Source: CAYPKG01 sp964411275 (lineage in GTDB: Bacteria > Bacillota > Clostridia > Christensenellales > CAG-138). Taken from it: a stretch of DNA of 58,849 bases. The stretch spans positions 1-58,849 of the forward strand of contig CAYPKG010000011.1 in the NCBI GenBank assembly GCA_964411275.1, written 5' to 3'. The notes below the pieces were generated by a model. It was given only the letters and a program-made list of their open reading frames with translations. It did not search any database and had not been told where the DNA came from. Position numbers and translations under genes: made by a program. How positions within the stretch are numbered: position 1 is the stretch's first letter; every line of letters starts with the position of its first letter. Positions 46,451-56,213 of the stretch are shown here, piece by piece.

Positions 46451-48920
46451 ATCTGCCAAACGCATAGAAGTGCTTTGTCCAATAGCGTGTATCAATGCTG
46501 GCGTACTGTATGGGCTTGCCCGCGTGAAGCATCTGCCCGTTGCCGACATAGATTCCGACATGCGTGACAGGCCGACCAGCGTTGTATGTGCCTGTGAAGA
46601 AAATAAGGTCGCCGGGTTGTGCATCCGCGCGGGATACAGGCGTGCAGGCATTGTACAGCCCCTGCGCGTTGGTGTTGATGGTTTTTACGCCCGAATGCGT
46701 CAGGCTCCAGCTTACGAAGCCGGAGCAATCGAATTTGTCCGGGCCCTTTGCGCCAAATACGTAGGGCTTGCCAATATGCTTCTGTGCCTCTTCCATTAAA
46801 GCCGCGTAGCTGCCGTTGCCCATAGGAGCGCCGGGGTATTCGGGAAGCTCCATGCCACCGGGCGATCCGGGCGGGATGTAACTGCTGCCGTCATCGTTGG
46901 TAATGGCAAAATACAGCGGGTTCAGGTATTGCCCGTTTTTCAGCACCTCAAAGTGCAGGTGCGGTTCTGCGGCATCTCCTGTGCTGCCCACCTTGGCAAT
47001 CACATCGCCCATTTTGACGGCCTGCCCCTGAGGTACCAGAAGCTCCGAACAGTGTGCATATTTGGTAACCACACCCGTGGGGCCCTCCAACACGATCACC
47101 AAGCCATAGCTGCCGCTGCTGCCCGCGAATGAAACTGTGCCGTCATGCCCGGCAAGGATGCCCGTGCCTTGCGCCACGGCGATATCCACTGCTTTGTGGT
47201 AGTCCTTTTGCCCGGTAACGGGGTGGATGCGGTAGCCGTAACCGTCCGACATGTAGGGAACCCAGTTAAAATCGAAGGGGCTGCCTGCATACTGGCGGTT
47301 GCCCTTCACGCGAATGAGCAATTCGTAATGCTGCTGTTGTTCTGTGTTCATGCGCGGGGCGATCACATCGGTAAACGGCTGCGCGGACAGTGTGATGTTG
47401 AGTATCCGCCACTCGTAAGGCTCCAAATCCCCATCGCCGTCCACGTCATTGGGATCGGCGTATCGGATTTCCACCTCTTCGGTGAAGGTCAACTGGTACT
47501 GTTCATCAAAGATGGCGCGCAGTTCCGCCTGCATACCGGCAAAGGTAAACGCCTGGTGTCGGGCGGTCAGGTAGCCCATGAGTTCATATGCACCATGCCC
47601 GATATCGTCCACAGAATAGCGGTATTCATCAAAACCGGGGAACTCGCTCTCTATGTTTGCGATGCGGGTTTGCAAATCGGTTTCCAATTCGATGTAAAAG
47701 AGCTCGGTGCTGTCGATATCCGCGTCCTCCGTCACATAGCTGGTGGCGGCAACAGCGCCCATCGTGCCTGTTGCCATATTGGAGCAGGACGAAACCGTGC
47801 TCATGATGATCATGAGCAGCAGCGCCAGCAGCCCGATCACAAGAAAAGCAATGGGGTGCCGCTTGACGAAAGCCGCAGCACGCGCGGCAACTCGCCCCGT
47901 AACGGTGGCTGTGTTTTTCGCCCGCTGTCCGGTCTTTTTCGCTTCCCGTGCCAGCCGTGCGTACTCCCGCTTGATTTTCTGCTTTTGCGCTGCGCGGGAA
48001 AACATATTGCTGCGCAGCTTGGGGTTATCCGCAAGCGCCTGCTTATAGTCCGCTTTCACCTGAAGCCGGGGAACCTTTTTCTCCAACCTCGCCACACGGC
48101 GGTAAGGCGCGGTCTTGTGTGCGCGGTACGCAGCGCGCACGCCGCCCTCGGCCAGAAGTTCTGTTGTGTGCGCGGCCTCGGTACCCACATTTTCATGCTC
48201 CACCTCGTGTATTTTCTTGTGCGCGTAGCCGATGGCCGCATTCTTCCCGGCGTTGATGGGCCGAACGGCGGCATTGCCCCTCAAGTGCGCGCGCTTGGAT
48301 TTTACCTCCTCTTCAAAAACCAGCTTGCGCTTCATTTTGTGTCTTTGTTCATCAAAGGTTTTCTCTACCTTTGGGTGATGCGTCCTGGGCAAGTGATCCC
48401 TTGCGTTTTCCAGCCGGACGTCCGCCGCATCCGCCCTGCGCCGTGCTACCTCCGCCCTGTTCGAAGCCACACTGTCCGCCCGTGAGGGCGGTGTTTCGTC
48501 TTTTGTAAATTGCAGACGCGGTTGGCGGGGGCGCTGAGTTCCGCCAGTAGCAGTATCCCGCGAATTGCGGCCATCCGCAGCCGGGGCATCCTGCCGCACA
48601 GCGCGCGGCTTCTTTCTTCGGGCAGTTCCTTCCGATTCATATACGCCGCCGTCTCTGCCAAATCGTTGGTGAGACGCGCCCCTTTCAAAGCGTAACGGCG
48701 GGGTATAATCCCCGCCGCCAGTATATTGGTGTTCATATTCGGCACCGCTCTCCGGCTGGCCGGTTTGTGCCTTCGCATCCCGCGCACCTGAACGGTAGCG
48801 GGAGAGCGTTTCGCGCACAGAGGATGCATCCACATCCTCGCGGCTGGGGCCGTCCTTCTTTTCAACGGGAGCGCCGCGCGCCCGGCTATCCTTCCTGCGC
48901 TGTTCCAGTTCCCTCGGCAT
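46440..48920 (-). CDS. CD1108-family cell-wall hydrolase (M23 + NlpC/P60)
   Basis: This 826-residue protein has a basic N-terminal cytoplasmic region (residues 1-360, rich in Arg/Lys), a transmembrane segment (AFLVIGLLALLLMIIMSTVSS), then an M23 peptidase (HKAVDIAVAQGTGI...PHLHFE) and C-terminal NlpC/P60 (YVFGAKGPDKFDCSGFVSWS with the Cys; HVGIYVGNGQMLHAG with the His). It is the transglycosylase/endopeptidase that opens peptidoglycan for the transfer channel. ATG (TTG-free) precedes it; the VirB4 gene is 37 bases upstream. Confidence 0.92.
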   Translation of the reverse strand: MPRELEQRRKDSRARGAPVEKKDGPSREDVDASSVRETLSRYRSGARDAKAQTGQPESGAEYEHQYTGGGDYTPPLRFERGASHQRFGRDGGVYESEGTARRKKPRAVRQDAPAADGRNSRDTATGGTQRPRQPRLQFTKDETPPSRADSVASNRAEVARRRADAADVRLENARDHLPRTHHPKVEKTFDEQRHKMKRKLVFEEEVKSKRAHLRGNAAVRPINAGKNAAIGYAHKKIHEVEHENVGTEAAHTTELLAEGGVRAAYRAHKTAPYRRVARLEKKVPRLQVKADYKQALADNPKLRSNMFSRAAQKQKIKREYARLAREAKKTGQRAKNTATVTGRVAARAAAFVKRHPIAFLVIGLLALLLMIIMSTVSSCSNMATGTMGAVAATSYVTEDADIDSTELFYIELETDLQTRIANIESEFPGFDEYRYSVDDIGHGAYELMGYLTARHQAFTFAGMQAELRAIFDEQYQLTFTEEVEIRYADPNDVDGDGDLEPYEWRILNITLSAQPFTDVIAPRMNTEQQQHYELLIRVKGNRQYAGSPFDFNWVPYMSDGYGYRIHPVTGQKDYHKAVDIAVAQGTGILAGHDGTVSFAGSSGSYGLVIVLEGPTGVVTKYAHCSELLVPQGQAVKMGDVIAKVGSTGDAAEPHLHFEVLKNGQYLNPLYFAITNDDGSSYIPPGSPGGMELPEYPGAPMGNGSYAALMEEAQKHIGKPYVFGAKGPDKFDCSGFVSWSLTHSGVKTINTNAQGLYNACTPVSRADAQPGDLIFFTGTYNAGRPVTHVGIYVGNGQMLHAGKPIQYASIDTRYWTKHFYAFGRLSG

Positions 48921-48957
48921 TTTGCATCACCTCCTGTTATTTGCCGGGGTTCCTATT

Positions 48958-51441
48958 TTATGCTGTCGCTGCCGACTCTGACGGGCGCGTGGTGAGCAGG
49001 TCATATATTTCGCCCTTGGGGAAGCGATCCACAAAGGGGATAATGACCGATCCATAGATCAGCAGCCCTTCACCCGCGTTGCTGTGGGTGACATACGAAA
49101 GCTGGTGCGGGGAGATACCAAGCTGTTTTGCGATGAATTGCCGGTCACCGGGGGCTTGGTTCAAGAGGTACACAAAATCCGAATTTTCAAAAATATTCTC
49201 GATTTCCCTCGACGCCAGCAAATCCTTCACATTCTGTGTCAGCCCGCTGGGGATGCCGCCCCATTTGCGGAAACGCTTCCAGATTTCCACCGTATACGCC
49301 GCCGTCTGCTCCTCCTTCAAAAGCAAATGCATTTCGTCGATATAGAACCATGTGCTTTTCTTTGCGGCGCGGTTGATGGTGACGCGGTTCCACACGGCAT
49401 CCTGCAAAATCAGCATGGCGATTTTCTTCAAGCCCTTGCCAAGCTCCTTGATATCAAAGCAAATGAGCCGCGAATTTGCCTTGACATTGGTACGATGGTT
49501 GAATACATTGAGGGAGCCGGTCACGTATATTTCGAGCGCGGTAGCCAACCGCTGTGCTTCGGCCTCCGGCTGCGCTTTGAGCAGGCTGTGCAAATCCCCC
49601 AATATGGGCATGCGCTCCGGCGCGGGGTTGGCAAGATAATCCTGATAGACCAGCCGCGTGCATCTGTCTATGACAGTGCGTTCCACCGGTTGCAGCCCTT
49701 CCTTGCCGCCCACAATGAGTTCGCACAGAGAGAGGATGAAGTCGCTTTTGAGCGTGAGCGGGTCTTCTTCGTCCGAGTAATCCGGGTTGATGTCCAGCGG
49801 GTTCAGATAATGCGTGGATGTGGGTGATAAGCGAATGACCTGCCCCCCAAGCCGTTCTACAAGCGGAAAATACTCCGCCTCGGGATCTGCAATGGCGATA
49901 TCATCCTCGGTCATTAGGAACACGTTCACAATTTCGCGCTTGGCGCTGAAGGATTTGCCGGAGCCGGGCGTCCCTAAAAATAAGCCGTTCGGGTTTTTTA
50001 GCTGCTTTCGATCCGCCATGATGATGTTATTCGACAGCGGGTTAAGCCCGTAATAGAGGGCTTCGCCGCCTTGGAACAGTTCGCATGTCGTAAAGGGCAC
50101 AAAGATAGCGGTGGAGGATGTAGTCAGCCCGCGCTGGATTTCAATCTGGTTTATGCCCAACGGCAGGCTGCTCATGAGGCCCTGCTCCTGTTGGAAATCG
50201 AGTCGCTTCATAGCGCAGTTGAACTTCTGCGCAACGCCCGCCGCCGCGAAGACATCGGTGTCCAGCTTGCGGCGCTTTTTCGCTGTGTTCAGCACCAGCA
50301 TGGTAATGAGGAACATGCGTTCGTTGCGGGATTGCAGGTCGTTTAAAAGCGCTGCCGCTTCCTTGCCGTAAGTGACCAAATCCGCCGGCAACACATCCAT
50401 ATCATAGCCCACGCGCACAGCTTTTTTCTGCTCCTCAATTTTCATTTTATCCAGATCGGAGAGCTTGCGCTTTACCGTCTTGATGGCCTCGGCTTGGTCA
50501 ATGGAGCGGATGTGCAGGTTCACCGTGACGGTGGTATCCAAATCGAGAAACTCCGCCAGCATGCGGTCAGTGAGCTCCGGCGCCAGTATCTGTATGAAGC
50601 TGGCCGCGCCATAGTGTTCCCCAATGCGGAAGCTCTTGCTATCCCGAAAATCGAAGGATGAGGGCGCGATGAAATCCTTTGTGGAAAGGCCCGTCTTTAC
50701 GATGTCCTTCCAATCAAAGCGCATCCGCTCCTGCCCATCTGGGTGAAACTGCCCATGCAGGATTTCAAGGCGTTCCGCGCCGGAAAGGGGGCGGGATGCA
50801 ACGCCCAATGTTTTGAAGTTGTTGAGGATATCCGTTTCCACGCGTTCCAGCCGGGGCTTGGCCTCCTTGATAGAATCGGCTTCGATGCCAAACGTGATAT
50901 ACTTCTCCCGCACAAGCCCGTTGCGGCCTTTGGCCAGCTGGCTTTTGAGCATGGCGGCGTACTCCTTGCGGATGCTGTCAAACTCGTCCTCGCGCCCAGG
51001 GATTTCAATGGATCGCTCAAAATCCCGGATGTTGGCGCGTTTGTTAATGAAGGTAAGCTGTACGCGGATGCTGCTGTCAAAATAATTGAGAAAATCGCAG
51101 TAGGATTCAAAGATAGCGTTCTTGTCCTCGCTCTGCGCCAGCTGGTAATTGATATCCGCAAAAACAACTGTTTTGGTAAATAATCTGTCCGTCACCCGGC
51201 ATATGCCATCCCGGTACATCTCTTTGTAGGGGATGGATTGCTGTGCGGTTTCCGGCGTATCCGCCCGGCCAAACAATCGTGCCTTGATGGAGCCGCTGCT
51301 TTTGGGCGTATTGTCCGCCGCCTTTTTATTGGAGACGGGCAGCGCCCGCAGATCAGCTTTATTTTTCTTTGCCTGTTGACGTGTCAAATGAGTTTGGGCT
51401 TGTAGGCGCTGTTGCTGATTTTTTTGCTGTTTTGTCTGCAA
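48958..51441 (-). CDS. virB4: VirB4-like type IV secretion ATPase
   Basis: This 827-residue protein has Walker A GTPGSGKSFSAKREI near residue 470 and Walker B WFYIDEMHLLL near residue 720. The N-terminal half has ITFGIEADSIKEAKPRLERVE. It powers assembly and substrate transfer by the type IV channel. It starts with TTG at 51441, 7-8 bases after AAGGAGGG, and overlaps prgI by 83 bases, so starts are coupled. Confidence 0.93.
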   Translation of the reverse strand: MQTKQQKNQQQRLQAQTHLTRQQAKKNKADLRALPVSNKKAADNTPKSSGSIKARLFGRADTPETAQQSIPYKEMYRDGICRVTDRLFTKTVVFADINYQLAQSEDKNAIFESYCDFLNYFDSSIRVQLTFINKRANIRDFERSIEIPGREDEFDSIRKEYAAMLKSQLAKGRNGLVREKYITFGIEADSIKEAKPRLERVETDILNNFKTLGVASRPLSGAERLEILHGQFHPDGQERMRFDWKDIVKTGLSTKDFIAPSSFDFRDSKSFRIGEHYGAASFIQILAPELTDRMLAEFLDLDTTVTVNLHIRSIDQAEAIKTVKRKLSDLDKMKIEEQKKAVRVGYDMDVLPADLVTYGKEAAALLNDLQSRNERMFLITMLVLNTAKKRRKLDTDVFAAAGVAQKFNCAMKRLDFQQEQGLMSSLPLGINQIEIQRGLTTSSTAIFVPFTTCELFQGGEALYYGLNPLSNNIIMADRKQLKNPNGLFLGTPGSGKSFSAKREIVNVFLMTEDDIAIADPEAEYFPLVERLGGQVIRLSPTSTHYLNPLDINPDYSDEEDPLTLKSDFILSLCELIVGGKEGLQPVERTVIDRCTRLVYQDYLANPAPERMPILGDLHSLLKAQPEAEAQRLATALEIYVTGSLNVFNHRTNVKANSRLICFDIKELGKGLKKIAMLILQDAVWNRVTINRAAKKSTWFYIDEMHLLLKEEQTAAYTVEIWKRFRKWGGIPSGLTQNVKDLLASREIENIFENSDFVYLLNQAPGDRQFIAKQLGISPHQLSYVTHSNAGEGLLIYGSVIIPFVDRFPKGEIYDLLTTRPSESAATA

Positions 51442-51772
51442 TGGTTTTTCCCTCCTTCTGAAGATAGTGATACAGGTTTTCCGTCCTGTATGGCCGCACG
51501 CCCGGCCACAGCCGGAAGCGCAGGATGTTTCTTAGAATTTTCTCCGCCGGTTGCCCATCCCGCTCGAACATGGCGAAGAAAAACAGCGGCAGCATGGAAG
51601 CGATCATAAAGAGCACCGCCACACTGCTCCCGACCGCCCCTTTGGTGAGAAAGCAGATGGGGATGCCGATTGCGGCGGCAATGGAAAAGCAGATGAGTTG
51701 GCGCTTGGTCAAGTTCAGCGCCACTTTGGTCTGCACTTTTGTAAGGTCTTTTGGTACATTTACATAGGCCAT
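51359..51772 (-). CDS. PrgI-family membrane protein
   Basis: This 137-residue protein has two transmembrane helices near residues 25-70 and the PrgI pattern VNVPKDLTKVQTKV and FFAMFERDGQPAEKIL. It is a VirB3-like channel component placed before virB4. ATG 51772; a longer upstream reading is in another frame of the methyltransferase. Confidence 0.88.
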   Translation of the reverse strand: MAYVNVPKDLTKVQTKVALNLTKRQLICFSIAAAIGIPICFLTKGAVGSSVAVLFMIASMLPLFFFAMFERDGQPAEKILRNILRFRLWPGVRPYRTENLYHYLQKEGKTIADKTAKKSATAPTSPNSFDTSTGKEK

Positions 51773-51773
51773 A

Positions 51774-53681
51774 TCAGGCAATTGCCTCCTTTCCATATTC
51801 ATGGTTGCACGCATGCGCCGCAGCCATATGCCACACAATCTCCCGCAGGATATAGCCGACACAGGGAACCGCAACAGAGTTGCCCAGCATTTGGTAGCGG
51901 CGGGTATCGCTGATTCCCTTGCCGTCATGCCCAACTGCCGTCCAGCCATCCGGGTAACCTTGGAGTCGTTCACATTCTGTGGGAGTCAGGCGGCGAACCA
52001 TGTAATTTTGTAATGGGAAATAGTTTCCGCTAAATGCTTCTTGATTTCCAAGCCACATCTTTGTCCCTGCATTTGCCATTAATGTGCCAACGGAACCTTT
52101 CCCGCTTGCTAACATTATGTTTGGAGTGTGAGCGCTACCCGCCTCCTTGGAAATACCGTAATGCGCGCGATGGCATATGGCAGCTATTGCGTGGTGATCA
52201 CCAGCTGTCATGGTGGGAGCAGGGTCGCCGGGCTTGCCAACGCCCAAGCCGTTGCCCGCACCATCGTTATTGCGGGTAGAGCCGCCGCCCTTGTATCGTG
52301 TGGCCCTGTCGTGGATGGGGATGGGTTCATATGCGCCCAGTGCAACAACATTGGGGCCACAATCCGAACAGGGGCTTTCGTCACCTTTGGCTGTCAGTGT
52401 CCGCGCCAATTCCGGCTCACAAGTGAAGGGTTGCTCGTGTTGGCATGTTGGCGTGCCTGCCAATTCTTCTGTAATCCCGGCATGCGTTTGGTCAGGCGCG
52501 GCGCAGAATACGGTAGGCATCTGGAACCCGCCGCCACCNNNNNNNNNNAAGGCCATGCTCAGTGAGGTCAAGACCGTGTGCGTTCCCGCCAGTTCCTCCG
52601 TGATCCCGGCGTGCGCTTCGCTGGATGCGGCGCAGAATACGGTAGACATCTGGAACCCGCCGCCACCGCCATTCAAAGTGGGCGCGGTTTCCTCCGCATA
52701 CCCGATGCCCTTCGCTTTGGCACCCGCGCCAGCGCAGAACCCGGCTGTAAATACAAGCCCCGCAGGGTTGCGCCCGCCGCCACCATCCGCGCCCGCCAAA
52801 GTTGGCGATGTGCCATCCTCTGTAAATATCCGCGATTGCTGAATATCCCACGGGGTCAGGCAGTTCACAGCAAGAAATGTTTGTTGCTTCATGCCTGGCT
52901 GGGCGCACAGCGCAGCCGAAAGGTTGCGCAAATCACGCACTTCATCGCGCTGATTGCATGCAAAGGCTATGCTTTGCACTGCGCCATGAGCGCCTCCTTG
53001 AGCATGGGCGGCAATTCCTTGCCGCGCTTCTCCGCACGGCGCAGGATTCCCTCGCATGCTTTCTTCGACAAATAGTACCTCTCCGGCGCGTCTGCCTGCA
53101 AAATCGCAGACAAGAAAGATTCTGCGGCGTCGTTGGGCAACTCCGAAGTGTTGGGCGTTGAGTACCCGCCAAGCGAGGTCAACGCCTCCGCTTCGCACCA
53201 TTCCGGCGTTGGCCCATCTTCCAGATTGAGGTATTGGAACTTTGCTTTTTGTGAACGCTTCAAGCACGGCTCTAAAATCACGGCAGCCTGCGCTGGAAAG
53301 CGCGCCAGGCACATTCTCCCACAATGCGAATCTTGGGTATTTTCCATTGGTTGCTTCCCTCATTTCATCTATAATTCTGATCGCCTCCGAAAACAGGGCG
53401 CTCCGCTCGTCCGCAAGCCCCAATCTGCTGCCAGCGGTAGAGAGCCCCTGGCAGGGCGAGCCGAAGGTGATGATGTCCACAGGCGGCAGCTTTGCGCCGT
53501 CAAGCGCGGTGATATCGCCAACATGCTCCATCCACGGCATGTGCCGCTTCGTTACCGATACCGCCTGCGGCAATATTTCGCTTGCCCACAGCGGCTGGAT
53601 GCCATAAAACAAACCGGCATACGGAAATCCCCCGATCCCATCAAAGAGGAAACCGAGGGTTATTTGGTTGATATTGTGCAT
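51774..53681 (-). CDS. C5-cytosine DNA methyltransferase, interrupted by a sequence gap
   Basis: The roughly 635-residue enzyme has motif I FLFDGIGGFPYAGLF, motif IV GSPCQGLSTAG (catalytic Cys), motif VI ENVPGALSS, motif VIII QRRRRIFLVCDF, and C-terminal TPTECERLQGYPDGW with RYQMLGNSVAVP. It is a standard component of Tn1549-like elements, perhaps protecting the transferred DNA. The variable region holds direct repeats, and ten Ns (52539-52548) mark an unresolved gap inside a repeat; the frame across it is only assumed. Confidence 0.9.
   Translation of the reverse strand: MHNINQITLGFLFDGIGGFPYAGLFYGIQPLWASEILPQAVSVTKRHMPWMEHVGDITALDGAKLPPVDIITFGSPCQGLSTAGSRLGLADERSALFSEAIRIIDEMREATNGKYPRFALWENVPGALSSAGCRDFRAVLEAFTKSKVPIPQSGRWANAGMVRSGGVDLAWRVLNAQHFGVAQRRRRIFLVCDFAGRRAGEVLFVEESMRGNPAPCGEARQGIAAHAQGGAHGAVQSIAFACNQRDEVRDLRNLSAALCAQPGMKQQTFLAVNCLTPWDIQQSRIFTEDGTSPTLAGADGGGGRNPAGLVFTAGFCAGAGAKAKGIGYAEETAPTLNGGGGGFQMSTVFCAASSEAHAGITEELAGTHTVLTSLSMAXXXXGGGGFQMPTVFCAAPDQTHAGITEELAGTPTCQHEQPFTCEPELARTLTAKGDESPCSDCGPNVVALGAYEPIPIHDRATRYKGGGSTRNNDGAGNGLGVGKPGDPAPTMTAGDHHAIAAICHRAHYGISKEAGSAHTPNIMLASGKGSVGTLMANAGTKMWLGNQEAFSGNYFPLQNYMVRRLTPTECERLQGYPDGWTAVGHDGKGISDTRRYQMLGNSVAVPCVGYILREIVWHMAAAHACNHEYGKEAIA
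52450..52671. repeat. Tandem repeats in the methyltransferase variable region
   Basis: Two copies of a unit of about 95 bases (one ending at 52538, one at 52671) share CGCAGAATACGGTAG and ATCTGGAACCCGCCGCCACC, in protein terms GGGGFQM(P/S)TVFCAA and HAGITEELAGT. The 10-N gap lies exactly between them; more copies may have collapsed. Confidence 0.85.
52539..52548. other. Scaffold gap (10 N)
   Basis: Ten Ns inside the methyltransferase coding sequence. The gap size is arbitrary and follows a repeat boundary. Confidence 0.99.
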
Positions 53682-53710
53682 GTTTCTGTTGATGCCTCCT
53701 TGCGGCGCGG

Positions 53711-54100
53711 CTAGAGTTCCGGCCCGGATTTCTTATGCGTGGATTTTTCAGCCATTTTCGCGGGCTGCGCTTTTGCGCCTTCGCGCAGTTTTTGCGCAGT
53801 AGACTCCTTCGCAGCGGGCGCCTTCTCCCTTTCGGCGGCATATGCCCCCAAGATCGCATCGCTAAGCTGTTTGCGGAGTTCCGCCGTTACCGGGAAGCAA
53901 ATATCCCGATATGTGCCCTCTTTATCCTTTACCTGCGGCATCGCCACAAACAGACCCTTGTCGCTGTTTACCACGCGGATGTTGTTCACCGCGAAAATGT
54001 CGGCGATGGTTGCGCTTGCAAATGCCACCACATTACCCTTCGGCTCCGCGATGGGGTATGCCCGTACATCCAGCTTGATACCGGTTTCTGTGTTGCCCAT
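53711..54100 (-). CDS. SpoVG-family protein
   Basis: This 129-residue protein matches SpoVG in its first 90 residues: KLDVRAYPIAEPKGNVVAFASAT, then ADIFAVNNIRVVNSDKGLFVAMPQ and FPVTAELRKQL. A Lys/Ala/Glu-rich tail extends it. SpoVG proteins bind DNA/RNA. RBS AGGAGG is close upstream. It lies between the methyltransferase and VirB6-like gene, where mobile elements carry such genes. Confidence 0.85.
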   Translation of the reverse strand: MGNTETGIKLDVRAYPIAEPKGNVVAFASATIADIFAVNNIRVVNSDKGLFVAMPQVKDKEGTYRDICFPVTAELRKQLSDAILGAYAAEREKAPAAKESTAQKLREGAKAQPAKMAEKSTHKKSGPEL

Positions 54101-54145
54101 GTAGATAGCCTCCTATAATATAGTTGTGTATTTTTTCATAAATGC

Positions 54146-55015
54146 TCAATGTGCAGCAAACAGGCTTTTTGCCAAACTGCCCGTCTTAAAGAGCGTAAAG
54201 CAAAGAAGCACTGTATATCCTGCCGTTCCCCATATCGCCGCATGCACATCGTTCGCAGCGGGGATGTTTTGCACAAGCACAGCGTAAATGCCCACGCATA
54301 TGATGATGAGGAACGCCTGGAACGCCAGAGCAAACAAGCTCTTCAAATAGTTGTTGCCGATCTGCCCCCATTCGCGGTTCGCCATTGTCGCCAAGGGGAT
54401 GGGCGCAACGCTCACGGTCAAATAGATTTCAATCATGCGCCCGTAGATGATGATAAAGATGCAGATGGTCAGCGCGGTCATGCAAACGGAAAGGATGTTT
54501 GCCTCCAGCCACAAACCCAGCAGCCCCCACACGCTCATGGCCTCCAGCATGGTCTGCAATTGTGTGAGCGCCGCCGCACCGTCAATCTCCAAGCTGCCGG
54601 AAATAAAGCCCGCGCTGCTGTTCACTACATTTTGTGCAAGAGAGAACACGCCCATGACGATATCGAACGTGTGGGTCAGGATGTATACGGCCACGAAAGT
54701 CTTGAAAATCCACTTGTAAATGTTGTATACATCGAATTCGTGCATATTGTTTTTTTCGATGATGAGTTGGATGAGCTCATAGCAGAGCACAAAGGTAAGA
54801 ATCATCCCCGCAATGGGGAGAATTGCTGTATCAGACAGGGTTCGGATCATGGTATAGACGCCAGAGTTCCATGCCTCTGGCGTCTGCCCAACATTCGTGG
54901 CAATATCCATCACCTGTTTGTTGATGGAGTCATATATCCCCGAAAACTGCCCCATGATCCCGTCAATCAGCCCCTGCTTGATCCAGTCTTCTAACCAGCC
55001 AAACAGGAAATCCAT
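54146..55015 (-). CDS. VirB6/TrbL-like conjugal transfer membrane protein (CD1112 family)
   Basis: This 289-residue polytopic protein has about six transmembrane segments (residues 60-85, 105-130, 155-175, 180-205, 225-250 and 260-280). MIRTLSDTAILPIAGMILTFVLCYEL and SVAPIPLATMANREWGQIG are family features. It forms part of the translocation channel. Maff2 is just upstream. Confidence 0.9.
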   Translation of the reverse strand: MDFLFGWLEDWIKQGLIDGIMGQFSGIYDSINKQVMDIATNVGQTPEAWNSGVYTMIRTLSDTAILPIAGMILTFVLCYELIQLIIEKNNMHEFDVYNIYKWIFKTFVAVYILTHTFDIVMGVFSLAQNVVNSSAGFISGSLEIDGAAALTQLQTMLEAMSVWGLLGLWLEANILSVCMTALTICIFIIIYGRMIEIYLTVSVAPIPLATMANREWGQIGNNYLKSLFALAFQAFLIIICVGIYAVLVQNIPAANDVHAAIWGTAGYTVLLCFTLFKTGSLAKSLFAAH

Positions 55016-55034
55016 ATACTATCCCTTTCCCGGC

Positions 55035-55250
55035 TCAACCGAACAGCCCTGAGAGCAGCGGCACGAGGTTCAGCCCGATGAGGACAATGCCGCCCCCGGC
55101 CATGAGTTGCTTGATTCCCTGGCTTTTGGCGCCGGGGTTGTCATTGCCATACCCCTCCAGCAGGTTGACAACGCCCCAAACGGCTAGGCCCGCGCCCAGC
55201 GCGACAACGAGAATAGACAGTGTGTTGATTGCTTCCGCAAAGAATTCCAT
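55035..55250 (-). CDS. Maff2-family membrane protein
   Basis: This 71-residue, two-helix protein (EFFAEAINTLSILVVALGAG; VLIGLNLVPLLSGLFG) is a VirB2-like pilin candidate of Tn1549-type elements. It has the family glycine-rich loop LLEGYGNDNPGAKSQG. It is directly upstream of the VirB6-like gene. Confidence 0.9.
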   Translation of the reverse strand: MEFFAEAINTLSILVVALGAGLAVWGVVNLLEGYGNDNPGAKSQGIKQLMAGGGIVLIGLNLVPLLSGLFG

Positions 55251-55294
55251 AGTGTGTTTTTCCTCCTTAGAAATTTGAATGGGTTGATGATGAA

Positions 55295-55402
55295 CTACAG
55301 AAAAAAGAGTCCGCCGTCCAGCAAGGGAATTTGCTGCTGAACGGTGGGCTCGTATGATGTTTTGTGAAAATGATTATACGGTGGGGGCTCGCGGGCTCTC
55401 AT
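55295..55402 (-). CDS. Small ORF (35 aa) upstream of Maff2
   Basis: Minus-strand ATG preceded by AAAAGGAGGG opens a 35-codon frame starting MRAREPPPYNHFHKTS and ending DGGLFFL. A clear ribosome-binding site and position just before Maff2 suggest a translated peptide. No family is recognised. Confidence 0.5.
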   Translation of the reverse strand: MRAREPPPYNHFHKTSYEPTVQQQIPLLDGGLFFL

Positions 55403-55585
55403 GGAAAATCCCTCCTTTTGTCGTTGTTTGGGGGGCTGAGGTGGGGTATACTGTAATAGCCGCCAGTAATTGAGGAAATAGAAGAGCCAGCTTTCCCAGG
55501 TGTCCGCAGAAGCTGCCCATCCGGGAACAGCTCCGGGAAACGAATGCGCAATTATGTGAATGAACCCAAAGGCAGGTGAACCAGC

Positions 55586-56170
55586 ATGGAAATAACGATT
55601 CGCAGAAACTGTGAAAATTCTCAACAGGCGCAAAAGCAAATCGCCGAAATCGCTGCCGATGCATATTGGGAAGAAATATCTCAGTTGTGCAATGACAGAG
55701 CGAAAATGATTGCAGCCATGCAGGGCGGATACCACGTTGAGTATTTCTATATCGCATATGAGGGTGATAACGCCGTTGGCGTGGCCGCGTGCTGCCCGCC
55801 GGGTCATAGAGCAATCGAGATCAATCCTGAACGCATGCGCTGTGCGCTGGGCGATGAGCTTGGACAGGTAGCTGGCGAAATCATGCAAAACGAGTTTGGA
55901 ACACCGCATGATTTTGGCCCGGACAGTGGATATATTGAGTTTGTGGGCACCGCAAAATGCGCACAGGGCAAAGGCGTAGCGACTGCGCTAACAAAAAACA
56001 TCATGGAGACCGCCCCTTACAAGCGCCTTGTGCTGGAGGTTGCCGATACGAACACGGTTGCCATTGGGCTTTACACAAAGCTCGGCTTCACAGAATTTGA
56101 GCGAGTAGCGGAGCCCGCCAGTGAACAAACGGGCATAAACCATCGAATATATATGGAGTATGTTCGTTAG
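55586..56170 (+). CDS. GNAT-family N-acetyltransferase (cargo)
   Basis: The 194-residue protein has a GNAT acetyl-CoA motif KCAQGKGVATALTKNIM (Q/R-x-x-G-x-G/A) and the C-terminal strand LYTKLGFTEFER. The substrate is unknown. It is transcribed opposite to the transfer genes on either side, and lies between Maff2 and virD4, which are normally adjacent; it is therefore cargo, in one operon with the nitroreductase 43 bases downstream. Confidence 0.88.
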   Translation: MEITIRRNCENSQQAQKQIAEIAADAYWEEISQLCNDRAKMIAAMQGGYHVEYFYIAYEGDNAVGVAACCPPGHRAIEINPERMRCALGDELGQVAGEIMQNEFGTPHDFGPDSGYIEFVGTAKCAQGKGVATALTKNIMETAPYKRLVLEVADTNTVAIGLYTKLGFTEFERVAEPASEQTGINHRIYMEYVR

Positions 56171-56213
56171 CGCCAGGACTGGAAGCCATAATCATTGCGA
56201 AAGGATTTTCCGT

